From: Bacillota bacterium
Lineage (GTDB): Bacteria > Bacillota > Clostridia > Oscillospirales > Oscillospiraceae
DNA length: 64,000 nt
Direction: 5' to 3'
Assembly (NCBI GenBank): GCA_023402075.1
Contig: JAEXCS010000044.1
Location: forward strand, 1-64,000
Below the pieces are notes generated by a model. It searched no databases. It was not told the origin of the DNA and was given only the letters and a program-made list of their open reading frames with translations. The position numbers and the translations under genes are program-made. The number at the start of each line of letters is the position of its first letter. The first letter of the stretch is position 1. Positions 47,638-56,272 of the stretch are shown piece by piece.

Positions 47638-48933
47638 ATGAAAATCGCTATTTACACCCTGGGCTGCAAGGTGAATCAATATGAGACGCAGGCCATGGAG
47701 CAGGAGCTTTCCCGCCGTGGCCACGAAATCGTGTCCTTTTCAGGCGCAGCGGACGCCTATGTGGTAAACACCTGCTCCGTCACCGCCGTCAGCGACCAGA
47801 AATCCCGCCAGATGCTCTCCCGCGCCCGGCGGGAGCATCCCGAGGCCGTGGTGGCCGTGTGCGGCTGCTATCCCCAGACCCGGCCCGAGGACGTGCGCAA
47901 GCTGGACGTGGACCTGATTGCCGGAACCGGGGACCGGATGGGCTTTCTGGACCTTTTGGAGCAGGAGCTGGAGGACCGCAGGCCCATGGAGTCTGTGGAC
48001 CGGGTGTTTGACCGCCGTGCTTTTGAAATTCTCCCCGCCGGGGGACTGGAGGGCCGCACCCGTGCCATGCTGAAGGTGGAGGACGGCTGCGTCAACTTCT
48101 GTTCCTACTGCATCATTCCTTACGCTCGCGGCCCCGTGCGCTCCCTGCCGCCGGAAGAAGCGGCGGCGCGGGCCAAGGAGCTTGCGGCCGCGGGATATCA
48201 GGAGATGGTGCTTACAGGCATTGAGATTTCCTCCTGGGGCGCGGATTTAAAAACCGGACAAAGCCTGATTGATTTGATGGAGCTTCTCAGTGCGGCCGCA
48301 CCGGGTCTTCGGCTGCGGCTGGGCAGTCTGGAACCCCGCACCATTGACGAGGACTTTTGCCGTCGGGCTGCAAAGCTGCCCAACCTCTGCCCCCAGTTCC
48401 ACCTCTCCATGCAGTCCGGCTGCGATGAAACCCTGAAGCGCATGAATCGGAAGTACGACACTGCCCGGTTTTTCCGCTCCGTGTCACTGCTGAAGGAATC
48501 CTTCGACCGCCCCGCCGTCACCACCGACATGATCGTGGGCTTCCCCGGTGAAACGGAGGAGGAATTTGCCCAGTCACTGGACTTTATCCGACGGTGCGGC
48601 TTTGCCCGGATGCACATTTTCCCCTATTCCATCCGTCCCGGCACCCCGGCTGCGGAGCTTGCGCAAATTCCCGCCGCCGTGAAAGAGAAGCGGGCCGCCC
48701 GGGCCGCCAGCCTTGCGGATGAAATGCGCAAAGAATACCTTGAGGGCTGTGTGGGGCAGGTGTACCCCGTGCTGTTTGAGCAGGCCAAGGGAAATCGTTT
48801 TTCCGGCCACGCGCCTAACTATACGGAGGTTTTGGTTGCGGGCGGCGAACATCTTCACAACCGGGTGCTTGCCACCCGCATCACCGGCATCGACGGATTT
48901 GCCCTGCTGGGAGAATTGGAGGAAACGCCATGA
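47638..48933 (+). CDS. mtaB: tRNA N6-threonylcarbamoyladenosine (t6A37) methylthiotransferase
   Basis: 431 residues. The N-terminal UPF0004 domain has three cluster cysteines (GCKVNQYET, VNTCSVTA, VCGCYPQ). The radical SAM domain has KVEDGCVNFCSYCIIPYARG with the CxxxCxxC motif, TTDMIVGFPGETEEEF, and HIFPYSIRPGTPA. A C-terminal TRAM domain follows. GCKVNQYE rather than GCQMNEYD separates MtaB from MiaB. It converts t6A to ms2t6A in tRNA. It begins a two-gene operon with the yfbR-like gene. Confidence 0.94.
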   Translation: MKIAIYTLGCKVNQYETQAMEQELSRRGHEIVSFSGAADAYVVNTCSVTAVSDQKSRQMLSRARREHPEAVVAVCGCYPQTRPEDVRKLDVDLIAGTGDRMGFLDLLEQELEDRRPMESVDRVFDRRAFEILPAGGLEGRTRAMLKVEDGCVNFCSYCIIPYARGPVRSLPPEEAAARAKELAAAGYQEMVLTGIEISSWGADLKTGQSLIDLMELLSAAAPGLRLRLGSLEPRTIDEDFCRRAAKLPNLCPQFHLSMQSGCDETLKRMNRKYDTARFFRSVSLLKESFDRPAVTTDMIVGFPGETEEEFAQSLDFIRRCGFARMHIFPYSIRPGTPAAELAQIPAAVKEKRAARAASLADEMRKEYLEGCVGQVYPVLFEQAKGNRFSGHAPNYTEVLVAGGEHLHNRVLATRITGIDGFALLGELEETP

Positions 48934-49505
48934 AAAGCCACTTTTTTGCGTATATATCCCGGCTACGGTTCATCTCCCGCTGGGCGCTGATGCGCAACAC
49001 CGCCCCGGAAAACGTGCAGGAGCACAGCCACCAGACGGCGGTGCTGGCCCATGCGCTGGCCCTCATCCGCAACAAGCACTTCGGGGGCCACGTGGACCCC
49101 GGCGCGGCGGCGGTGGCGGCGCTGTATCACGACGCATCCGAAATTCTCACCGGCGACATGCCCACCCCCATTAAATATTATAGCTCCTCTATCCGCTCCG
49201 CCTATCAGGAGGTGGAAGTGGAAGCCAACCGGAAGCTGCTGGAAATGCTTCCCCCAGAGCTGCGAGATATCTATGCCCCGGTGCTGGAAATTCCCGACCC
49301 GGAGCTGCGGGTGCTGGTGAAGGCGGCGGACAAGCTGTCCGCCTATATCAAGTGCGTGGAGGAAGTTAAGGCCGGAAACGGTGAGTTTGGGGACGCCGCA
49401 AGGCAGACCCGCGCCGCGCTGGATTCCTTTGGCCTGCCCGAGGTAACCTATTTTCTCGAAACCTTCATGGACAGCTTCTCCCTGACGCTGGACCAGCTAA
49501 AATAA
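48930..49505 (+). CDS. HD-domain 5'-deoxynucleotidase (YfbR-like)
   Basis: 191 residues. RLRFISRWALMRN, then ENVQEHSHQTAVLAHALAL, YHDASEILTGDMPTPIKY and VKAADKLSAYIKC give the HD-domain metal ligands (H...HD...D) in YfbR order. YfbR removes phosphate from dNMPs. Its start overlaps the mtaB stop by four bases, so translation is coupled. Confidence 0.9.
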   Translation: MKSHFFAYISRLRFISRWALMRNTAPENVQEHSHQTAVLAHALALIRNKHFGGHVDPGAAAVAALYHDASEILTGDMPTPIKYYSSSIRSAYQEVEVEANRKLLEMLPPELRDIYAPVLEIPDPELRVLVKAADKLSAYIKCVEEVKAGNGEFGDAARQTRAALDSFGLPEVTYFLETFMDSFSLTLDQLK

Positions 49506-49587
49506 TGTTCGTTTCCCGTATTTGGCGTATCGGTGGGCAATTTGTTTCCAGAAGCAATCATGCCCAAATCTGAAAGGACGGATTTTT

Positions 49588-49770
49588 ATGAAGAAATATG
49601 AATATAAATTTGTGAAATTTGATTCTGAATCGGGCTTTTCCTATGATAAAAAAGTCCTTGCGTTGGAAAAGCAGTGGAACGAGCTGGGCGAACAGGGCTG
49701 GAAATTTTGCCGGGACGGAAACGGCTTTTACATCTTTATCAGAGAACGTGTTGCCGCGGAAGGTTTTTAA
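49588..49770 (+). CDS. Small DUF4177-type protein
   Basis: 60 residues; start at the ATG after GAAAGGACGG. KKYEYKFVKFD at the start and EKQWNELGEQGWKFC in the middle are the DUF4177 pattern (two strands and a helix). Function unknown. No signal peptide. A strong terminator follows. Confidence 0.75.
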   Translation: MKKYEYKFVKFDSESGFSYDKKVLALEKQWNELGEQGWKFCRDGNGFYIFIRERVAAEGF

Positions 49771-49776
49771 CAAACG

Positions 49777-49818
49777 AGCGCGGGCTTCGGAGGATTCCGA
49801 AGCCCGCGCTTTTGTTTC
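49777..49818. terminator. Terminator between the DUF4177 gene and the DUF362 gene
   Basis: Perfect 15-bp stem (49777-49791 with 49796-49810), loop GGAT, then TTTGTTTCTT; converging genes on both sides. Confidence 0.85.
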
Positions 49819-50937
49819 TTAAATCTTAATCAGCTCGTATTCCCGGGTTCCAAGGCCCAGTTTTTCTCCGTGCTCCAGACACACCCGCCAGTCGGTGTCG
49901 GGATGGAGCGCAACAAAGTGGTCGCCGCAATCGCAGCTCCACGCCCCGTCGGACAGGGCGGAGCCTGCCATCACAGGCTGGGCATTTACCGCATCCGCGC
50001 AGGCCTGATCCAGCGCCACCGGGTCAAAGGAGGCAAACATTCCCACGTCCGGGGCGATGGGTGCGTCGTTTTCCCCGTGGCAGTCGCAATTGGGCGAGAT
50101 ATCCAGCACCAGCGACACATGGAAGCAGGGCCGTCCGTCCACCACCGCCTTGGTATACTCCGCAATTTTTTTGTTCAGGATGGCGGGCGCTTCGTCATTG
50201 GCGGCAAAAATAGCGTCTTTGGGGCAAACCCCAAGACACCTTCCGCAGCCCACGCATTTGTCCGGGTCGATAAACGCCTTTCTATCAGTGACAGAGGGTG
50301 CGTCGTGGGCACAGATTTTCACGCAGGCGCCGCAGCCAATGCACCGCTTCTGCTTGACATAGGGCGTGCCGGAGCTATGCATCTCCATCTTCCCGGCCCG
50401 GGAACCGCAGCCCATGCCGATGTTTTTCAGCGTGCCGCCCATGCCCGTCTGCTCGTGGCCCTTAAAGTGGGTGAGAGAGATGAACACGTCCGCGTCCATC
50501 ACCGCCCGACCAATTTTGGCCTCTTTCACATATTCGCCGCCATCCACCGGCACCAGCACCTCGTCGGTGCCCTTCAGTCCGTCGCCAATCAGGATGTGAC
50601 AGCCAGTTGAAAAGGGAGAAAATCCGTTTACATAGGCCGACTCAATATGATCCAGCGCGTTTTTCCGCCCGCCGATATACAGGGTGTTGCAGTCTGTCAG
50701 ATAAGGTCTTCCACCCTGGGACTTCACAAGGTCCGCCACTACCTTGGCCCAGTTGGGCCGGAGATACGCCAAATTCCCCGGCTCGCCGAAATGCATTTTG
50801 ATCGCCGCGTATTTCCCCTCCAGATCGATGTCGCCGAAACCGGCGGTCATCATCAGCCGCGCCAGCTTTTGGGGCAGATTTTCCCGCCAGCTTGGGGCGC
50901 GAAAATCCGCAAAATAAACCTTTGCCTTTCCTGCCAT
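49819..50937 (-). CDS. DUF362 protein with two 4Fe-4S clusters (ferredoxin-like)
   Basis: 372 residues. Residues ~1-190 and the C-terminal part are DUF362 (KMHFGEPGNLAYLRP, ISLTHFKGHEQTGMGGTLKN). Between them are two ferredoxin motifs, CIGCGACVKICAHDA and CVGCGRCLGVCPKDA, the standard CxxCxxC...C pattern of bacterial 2[4Fe-4S] ferredoxins. A further Cys-rich motif, NCDCHGEND, lies after. Common in anaerobes and methanogens; the reaction is unknown, though electron transfer is likely. Located alone on the minus strand. Confidence 0.9.
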   Translation of the reverse strand: MAGKAKVYFADFRAPSWRENLPQKLARLMMTAGFGDIDLEGKYAAIKMHFGEPGNLAYLRPNWAKVVADLVKSQGGRPYLTDCNTLYIGGRKNALDHIESAYVNGFSPFSTGCHILIGDGLKGTDEVLVPVDGGEYVKEAKIGRAVMDADVFISLTHFKGHEQTGMGGTLKNIGMGCGSRAGKMEMHSSGTPYVKQKRCIGCGACVKICAHDAPSVTDRKAFIDPDKCVGCGRCLGVCPKDAIFAANDEAPAILNKKIAEYTKAVVDGRPCFHVSLVLDISPNCDCHGENDAPIAPDVGMFASFDPVALDQACADAVNAQPVMAGSALSDGAWSCDCGDHFVALHPDTDWRVCLEHGEKLGLGTREYELIKI

Positions 50938-51014
50938 CTTCAGTTTTCCTCCCCGTTTTTTCTTCCTGTTCTTTTCCTGCTCTTTCTTTGTTCTATTCCC
51001 AAAATTCTCTCTGC

Positions 51015-51428
51015 TTACTCGTCCATCTCCACATTTACGTGGTCTGTCCCATGCTCTTCAAACTCGTCCATATAAGTATCGATGCGCTCCATCAGCTCAT
51101 TGTAATTCTCTCTGGTCATTGGCTCTCCGTCCATGTCCCGCAGTGCCAGCTCCTCCGCCAGAATCTCATAGAACACCACATCCTCATAATCTGCGATGGC
51201 CTCGTGAATTCCGCCGTCAGCAAACGCGCGGGAAGGAATAATCTCCCCGTCAAGATGCTCCACAAGCTTGTGCATTCCGTGAGCGGGGCAGTGGGAAAAT
51301 ATCTGACTCTCCACCTTGTCATATTCCGTAATGCGGTCATCCTCCCGGGCGGAGTTCATCACCCAGTTTCCAATGTACACAAGATCCAGCAGATAGCGGT
51401 ACTGCTGCTCCGTCAGCTCGATCTTCAC
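51015..51428 (-). CDS. Conserved protein of unknown function, acidic, helical
   Basis: 137 residues from a GTG with GGGAGGTG six bases upstream; ATG codons further upstream lack sites. The N-terminus (KIELTEQQYRYLLDLVYIGN) and the rest are helical and acidic, with Asp/Glu runs in AIADYEDVVFYEILAEELAL and a tail rich in Glu/Asp. Not recognised. A perfect TATAAT (51481-51486, minus strand) with a weak -35 box lies upstream. No membrane segment or signal peptide. Confidence 0.65.
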   Translation of the reverse strand: MKIELTEQQYRYLLDLVYIGNWVMNSAREDDRITEYDKVESQIFSHCPAHGMHKLVEHLDGEIIPSRAFADGGIHEAIADYEDVVFYEILAEELALRDMDGEPMTRENYNELMERIDTYMDEFEEHGTDHVNVEMDE

Positions 51429-51543
51429 GGCAAACACCTCCCTCATCCCATTTTTCGGCCGCAAAGCCGATCCTTTCAGCATTATATCAAATCCCATTTG
51501 GAAATTCCACATCAAAAACCGGGAAAAAAGCCTAAAATCTGTC

Positions 51544-51572
51544 TTGCCCGGGATTCACATACATAGTATAAT
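51544..51572 (+). promoter_or_regulatory. Sigma-A promoter of the glutamate racemase-argS cluster
   Basis: TTGCCC (51544-51549), 17-base spacer, TATAAT (51567-51572); expected start near 51579, so the open frame upstream of 51637 is leader, not protein. Confidence 0.75.
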
Positions 51573-51636
51573 GGTCAAGTTGGGGCTATATGATAGGAAT
51601 ATGGCCCTTTCAGCCACAGATATGGAGGCACTTTGC

Positions 51637-52452
51637 ATGGATAAGCGACCCATCGGCGTGTTCGACTCCGGCCTTGGCGGGCTGACCGCCATCCGCTCCC
51701 TGCGGGAGATTTTGCCGGAAGAGGACCTGATTTACTTTGGAGACACCTCCCGTGTCCCTTACGGGGGCCGATCCCGGGAGACGATTTTGAAATACGCACG
51801 GCAGGACGTGCGGTTCCTGCGCTCCTTTGACCTCAAGGCAATTTTAATTGCCTGCGGCACCGTATCCACCACATCCCTGCCCACGCTTCGGGCGGAAAAT
51901 GATTTGCCCATGGTGGGCGTGGTAGAGCCCACCTGCCGCCGGGCCGCCACCGTAACAAAAAACAAGCGTGTTGGCATGATTGCCACGCAGGCCAGCGTCC
52001 GGGCGGGGGCGTACGCAAAAACCCTTGCGGAGCTGGACCCGGAGATTCAGGTGTTTTCCAAGGCCTGTCCCCTGTTTGTGCCGCTGGTTGAAAACGGGCG
52101 CTTTCGCAAGGGCGATATGGTGATTGAAACCGTGGCCCGGGAGTATCTTGCGTCTATGCGTGAGACGGGGGTGGACACCTTGATTCTGGGCTGCACCCAC
52201 TATCCCCTGCTGGAGGAAATCATCGGCGGAGTGATGGGTTCGGAGGTGGAGCTGGTGTCCGCCGGAGAAGAGTCCGCCTTCGAGCTGAAGCGGCTGCTGA
52301 AGGCGGGAGATTTGCTGAACAGCGAACAGCGTCAGGGTGACGCCACATATTATGTCAGCGACCGGGTGGAGAGCTTTGAGGAAACCGCCTCCTGGTTCCT
52401 GCGGGAGGATTTGCACCATGGAGCCAATCAAATTGATATCGACCGATACTGA
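51637..52452 (+). CDS. murI: Glutamate racemase
   Basis: 271 residues from the ATG after GGAGG. GVFDSGLGGLTAIRSL, FGDTSRVPYG and the two catalytic cysteines (IACGTVST, Cys73, and LGCTHYPLL, near 180) identify it. It makes D-glutamate for peptidoglycan. The first active-site motif reads CGTVS where CNTAS/T is usual, so Asn-to-Gly and Ala-to-Val changes lie right at the nucleophile. The final residues overlap the start of the DUF1934 gene. Confidence 0.92.
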   Translation: MDKRPIGVFDSGLGGLTAIRSLREILPEEDLIYFGDTSRVPYGGRSRETILKYARQDVRFLRSFDLKAILIACGTVSTTSLPTLRAENDLPMVGVVEPTCRRAATVTKNKRVGMIATQASVRAGAYAKTLAELDPEIQVFSKACPLFVPLVENGRFRKGDMVIETVAREYLASMRETGVDTLILGCTHYPLLEEIIGGVMGSEVELVSAGEESAFELKRLLKAGDLLNSEQRQGDATYYVSDRVESFEETASWFLREDLHHGANQIDIDRY

Positions 52453-52882
52453 CAGCCCACCCCTCCCGGTCATTATCTCCGTGCGGGGAGAGCAGTATTT
52501 TGACGGCTGCGACCCCGACGGCACGGAGCTGACTACGGAGGGGACATTGCATCCGCTCCCGGACGGGCTGGTGCTGCGCTACGAGGAAAGCGCCCTCACC
52601 GGGATGGAGGGCACCGTCACCACCTTTGAGCTGCGGGGGCAAAGAGTTGTTTTGACCCGGGCGGGAAAGGTAAACTCCCAGATGATTTTCGAAGAGGGGC
52701 GGCAGCACACGTCGCTGTATGAAACGCCCATGGGAGAGCTGAGCGTGGACATTTCCACCAGCTATCTTCGCCACAGTCTGACCGAGCGGGGCGGCCTTCT
52801 TGAAATCCGATACTCCATCGCGGTGGACCACACCGCCACGGGAAAAAACGCGTTTAAAATCCGCGTACGGCCCAAAAGCTGA
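52418..52882 (+). CDS. DUF1934 (YwiB-like) beta-barrel protein
   Basis: 154 residues from the ATG after GGAGGATTTGCACC, overlapping the end of murI by ~35 bases in another frame. Almost all beta strands: VIISVRGEQYFDG, GLVLRYEESALTGMEGTVTTF, RHSLTERGGLLEIRYSIAV. It matches the calycin-like YwiB family, encoded next to argS in Bacillus as it is here. Function unknown. Confidence 0.82.
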   Translation: MEPIKLISTDTDSPPLPVIISVRGEQYFDGCDPDGTELTTEGTLHPLPDGLVLRYEESALTGMEGTVTTFELRGQRVVLTRAGKVNSQMIFEEGRQHTSLYETPMGELSVDISTSYLRHSLTERGGLLEIRYSIAVDHTATGKNAFKIRVRPKS

Positions 52883-52934
52883 CGGAGGGAGCATTTCCAA
52901 CCGTCACCACACCAATGAAAACGAGGGATAAACC

Positions 52935-54680
52935 ATGCTGCATATGATTCAAAAAGCCAAGGACCAGGCGGCGGAGCTGACCAGAAACGCCTATCGCGCC
53001 GCCGTCTCCGACGGGACTCTTCCGCAGGCGGAGATTGCCTCCGTCCCTGTGGAAATCCCCAAGGACACAAAAAACGGCGACTTTACCACCACCTTCGCGC
53101 TGGCCGCGTCCAAGGCCCTGCGCCAGCCTCCCCGGGCCATTGCGCAGGCGCTTTTGGAGCGTCTGGCGCTGGAGGGCAGCTATTTTGACTCCGCCGAAAT
53201 TGCCGGCCCTGGCTTTTTAAACTTCCATCTGGGGCAGGCATGGTTTGGCGACGTGCTTTCCGCCGTGGAGAGCGAGGGGGAGCAGTACGGCCAGAACGAT
53301 GAGCTGGGGGGCCGAAAAATCATGGTGGAGTTCGTCTCCGCCAACCCCACCGGCCCCATGCACATGGGCAACGCCCGGGGCGGCGTGCTGGGAGATACGC
53401 TGGCCTCCGTCCTCTCCTTCTGCGGGGCAGAGGTTTCCCGGGAATTTTACGTCAATGACGCAGGACACCAGATTGAAAAATTCGCCCAGTCCATTGAGGC
53501 CCGTTACCTCCAGCTCATCCGGGGCGAGGACGCGGTTCCCTTCCCGGAGGACGGGTATCAGGGCGAGGACATCCGGGACTTGGCGCAGGCCTACCGTGCA
53601 GCGCACGGAGATGCGCTGGCGGACGCGGAGGAGACGGTTCGGCGGGACACGCTGGCAGAGTTTGGCCTGAGCATAAACCTGCCCAAGATGAAAACCGATC
53701 TGGCCCGGTACAAAATTCAGTACGACACCTGGTTTTACGAGTCTGCCCTCCACGAGTCTGGCTATGTGGCCGAGACGGTGGACAAGCTGACCGAGGCGGG
53801 CTTCACCTATGAAAAAGACGGAGCCCTGTGGCTGAAAACCGCCGAAATTATGGCCCAAAATCTCCGCCGGGACGGAAAAAAGGACGCAGACATCGAAAAG
53901 CTTGAATTGAAGGACGATGTGCTGCGCCGGGCCAACGGATTTTACACCTATTTTGCCGCCGACATTGCCTATCACCGCAACAAGCTTGCTGTCCGCGGCT
54001 TTGACAAGGTCATCAACGTCTGGGGCGCGGATCATCACGGCCACGTTGCCCGGCTTAAGGGCGCGCTGGACGCGCTGGGTCTGGACGGCGCGAACCGGCT
54101 GGACATTGTGCTGATGCAGCTTGTAAAGCTTCTGCGGGACGGCGAAGCCGTGCGCATGAGCAAGCGCACGGGCAAGGCCATTTCCCTGTGCGATTTGCTG
54201 GACGAGGTCCCCGTGGACGCGGCAAGATGGTTTTTCAACGCCAAGCCGGACACCCAGATGGAATTTGACTTGGGACTTGCCGTCCGCGAAGACAGCGAAA
54301 ACCCCCTGTACTACGTGGAATACGCTCACGCCCGCATCTGCTCGCTGCTGCGGGCCATGGAGAGCGAGGGGCTGCGCGTTCCCGCCGCTGGGGACGTGGA
54401 CATGGCGCAGGTGAGCGGCGAAGCGGAGCAGGCGCTGATCAAGCAGCTTGCCCAGTTCTGCGAAATCATCCGTCTTTCCGCCAGAGACTATGACCCCTCC
54501 TTCATCAACCGGTATTTACAGGAGCTGGCGGCCTGCTTCCACAGGTTCTACACCGCCTGCCGCATCAAGGGTGAAGCCCCGGAGCTGGCGCAGGCGCGAC
54601 TGAAGCTGGCAGACTGTGCGCGCGCGGTTTTGCGCAGCGGATTGAAGCTGCTTGGCGTGGACGCGCCGGAGAAAATGTAA
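52935..54680 (+). CDS. argS: Arginyl-tRNA synthetase
   Basis: 581 residues. An ArgS-specific N-terminal domain (~1-115). Class I catalytic core with HIGH motif in SANPTGPMHMGNARGG (~135-150), WGADHHGHVARLKGAL, and a KMSKS equivalent in EAVRMSKRTGKAIS (~405). A DALR-type anticodon-binding domain closes the protein (EYAHARICSLLRAM onward). ArgS enzymes often lack the second Lys of KMSKS, and that holds here (MSKRT). Confidence 0.97.
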   Translation: MLHMIQKAKDQAAELTRNAYRAAVSDGTLPQAEIASVPVEIPKDTKNGDFTTTFALAASKALRQPPRAIAQALLERLALEGSYFDSAEIAGPGFLNFHLGQAWFGDVLSAVESEGEQYGQNDELGGRKIMVEFVSANPTGPMHMGNARGGVLGDTLASVLSFCGAEVSREFYVNDAGHQIEKFAQSIEARYLQLIRGEDAVPFPEDGYQGEDIRDLAQAYRAAHGDALADAEETVRRDTLAEFGLSINLPKMKTDLARYKIQYDTWFYESALHESGYVAETVDKLTEAGFTYEKDGALWLKTAEIMAQNLRRDGKKDADIEKLELKDDVLRRANGFYTYFAADIAYHRNKLAVRGFDKVINVWGADHHGHVARLKGALDALGLDGANRLDIVLMQLVKLLRDGEAVRMSKRTGKAISLCDLLDEVPVDAARWFFNAKPDTQMEFDLGLAVREDSENPLYYVEYAHARICSLLRAMESEGLRVPAAGDVDMAQVSGEAEQALIKQLAQFCEIIRLSARDYDPSFINRYLQELAACFHRFYTACRIKGEAPELAQARLKLADCARAVLRSGLKLLGVDAPEKM

Positions 54681-54751
54681 AACGGGCGGCAAAGCCCTTG
54701 CCCACGCCCATCGGACGCGGACTTCATTTCAAGAAAAAGAGGAAAACTTTC

Positions 54752-55036
54752 ATGAGTATTTTTGAAGCGCTGATGCTGGTTTGCTTTGGCCTGTCGTGGC
54801 CGGTGAACATCCGCAAGTCCTGGGTAACTCGCTCCGCCGTGGGCAAGAGCCTGTTTTTCCTCATCATTGTGGAGATCGGCTATGTCTGCGGGATGATGAA
54901 CAAGGTTCTGGTGCGGTTTGACTGGGTGTTTTACCTGTACGTCCTGAATTTCCTGATGGTGGCAACCGACGTCGTCTTATACTTCCGCAATAAAAAGCTG
55001 GATCGCCTGCGGGCGGAGCAGGAACAGGAGATCTAA
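54752..55036 (+). CDS. Small three-helix membrane protein of unknown function
   Basis: 94 residues from an ATG with GAGGAAAA upstream. Three hydrophobic segments (~5-20, 34-51, 61-80): LMLVCFGLSWPVNIR, SLFFLIIVEIGYVCGMM and FYLYVLNFLMVATDVVLYF, then a charged tail (LDRLRAEQEQEI). The first segment and the Pro/Asn turn recall one repeat of PQ-loop (SWEET-like) proteins, but this is only a resemblance. It lies between argS and azlC on the same strand. Confidence 0.7.
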   Translation: MSIFEALMLVCFGLSWPVNIRKSWVTRSAVGKSLFFLIIVEIGYVCGMMNKVLVRFDWVFYLYVLNFLMVATDVVLYFRNKKLDRLRAEQEQEI

Positions 55037-55041
55037 ATTTC

Positions 55042-55752
55042 ATGAACGCACCCCAGAACAACACAGAGCGCCGCCTCGGCCCCGCCCTGCGCGCCGCCTT
55101 TCCCCATACGATCCCGGTTTTGACCGGCTTTCTCTTCCTTGGCATTGCCTACGGCGTTTTGATGAACGCCAAGGGCTACGGCCCCCTATGGTCCACGCTG
55201 ATGAGCGCCGTGGCCTTTTGCGGAAGCATGCAGTTTGTGGCAATCACCCTGCTGACCACGGTGTTCGATCCCGTTCAGGCGGCGCTGCTGTCCTTCATGG
55301 TAAACGCCCGCCACCTGTTTTACGGCATTGTCATGCTGGAAAAATACCGGGGGCTGGGCAAGGCCCGCATTCCGCTTATCTACGTTTTGTGTGACGAGAC
55401 GTTTTCCCTTGTCTCCACGGTAGAGCCGCCGGAGGGCGTGGATAAAAAGCGTTTTTACCTCTCCATCTCCCTGCTGGACTATTTATACTGGGTGGGAGGC
55501 ACGGCTTTGGGCGGCCTGTTGGGGGATTTTATTCCCTTTGACACCGCGGGACTGGACTTTGCCCTGACGGCGCTGTTTGTGGTGCTGTTTATGGAGCAGT
55601 GGAAAAAGAGGGAAAACCGGGCCGCCGGACTCATTGGCATCGTTGCAACGGCGGCATGTCTGCTGGCGTTTGGGCCGAACAATCTGGTAATTCCCGCCAT
55701 GCTTGCAATCGTTGCAATTTTGCTGATTGGGAGGAAAAAGCTGTGTACCTGA
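55042..55752 (+). CDS. azlC: Branched-chain amino acid exporter subunit AzlC
   Basis: 236 residues, about six membrane helices. Typical AzlC motifs: AFPHTIPVLTGFLFLGIAYG, MSAVAFCGSMQFVAI, and SFMVNARHLFYGIVML. With AzlD it forms an exporter for branched-chain amino acids and their analogues. It begins six bases after the small membrane protein, and its stop overlaps azlD. Confidence 0.94.
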   Translation: MNAPQNNTERRLGPALRAAFPHTIPVLTGFLFLGIAYGVLMNAKGYGPLWSTLMSAVAFCGSMQFVAITLLTTVFDPVQAALLSFMVNARHLFYGIVMLEKYRGLGKARIPLIYVLCDETFSLVSTVEPPEGVDKKRFYLSISLLDYLYWVGGTALGGLLGDFIPFDTAGLDFALTALFVVLFMEQWKKRENRAAGLIGIVATAACLLAFGPNNLVIPAMLAIVAILLIGRKKLCT

Positions 55753-56078
55753 GCGTACCTCAAACGCTGATACTCATTCTGGCCGTCGCCGTCGGGGCCC
55801 AGCTTACCCGGTGGCTTCCCTTTTTGCTGCTGCCGGAGGGGAAAGAAACCCCAAAAACGGTGGAATATCTCGGAAAGCTTCTCCCCCCCGCCGTTATGGG
55901 GCTGCTGGTGGTATATTGTCTGCGAAATGTCTCCCTGTTTGGCCCGTCCCATGGGATTCCCGAAGCGGCGGCGATTCTTGCCGTAGGCCTGCTTCATTGG
56001 TGGAAGGGAAACGTGCTGCTGTCCATTGCCGGGGGAACCGCCCTTTATATGGTGCTGATTCAGGCGGTATTTGCCTGA
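55743..56078 (+). CDS. azlD: Branched-chain amino acid exporter subunit AzlD
   Basis: 111 residues from a GTG with GGGAGG eight bases upstream; overlaps azlC by ten bases. Four hydrophobic segments; LTRWLPFLLLPEGKETPKTV, YLGKLLPPAVMGLLVVYCL and AAAILAVGLLHWWKGNVLLS match the AzlD/BrnE family. Partner of AzlC. Confidence 0.92.
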   Translation: MYLSVPQTLILILAVAVGAQLTRWLPFLLLPEGKETPKTVEYLGKLLPPAVMGLLVVYCLRNVSLFGPSHGIPEAAAILAVGLLHWWKGNVLLSIAGGTALYMVLIQAVFA

Positions 56079-56098
56079 TCAAAAACGCTGACCCGCAT

Positions 56099-56124
56099 CG
56101 GCGGGCTTGTCCCCGCCGCTTTTT
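56099..56124 (+). terminator. Terminator of argS-azlCD transcripts
   Basis: CGGCGGG (56099-56105), 6-base loop, CCCGCCG (56112-56118), then CTTTTT. Confidence 0.7.
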
Positions 56125-56188
56125 ACCGACATGCATTTTACCAACAACCCGGTATGTTGTTTAGCCACTTGTTTAACAGACACTAAAG

Positions 56189-56231
56189 AAGTCCGCCGCG
56201 CGGCCAAAAAGGCTGCGCGGCGGACTTTTTA
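56189..56231. terminator. Second, bidirectional terminator before the third SLH gene
   Basis: A stem of 17 bp with one G-T pair (AAGTCCGCCGCGC... / ...GCGCGGCGGACTT), AAAAA loop, T-run on the plus strand; the minus-strand SLH gene ends at 56273. Confidence 0.8.
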
Positions 56232-56272
56232 ATTAATACTTTAGAATTGAAGCGTCTTCAACTTTGGGCAGG

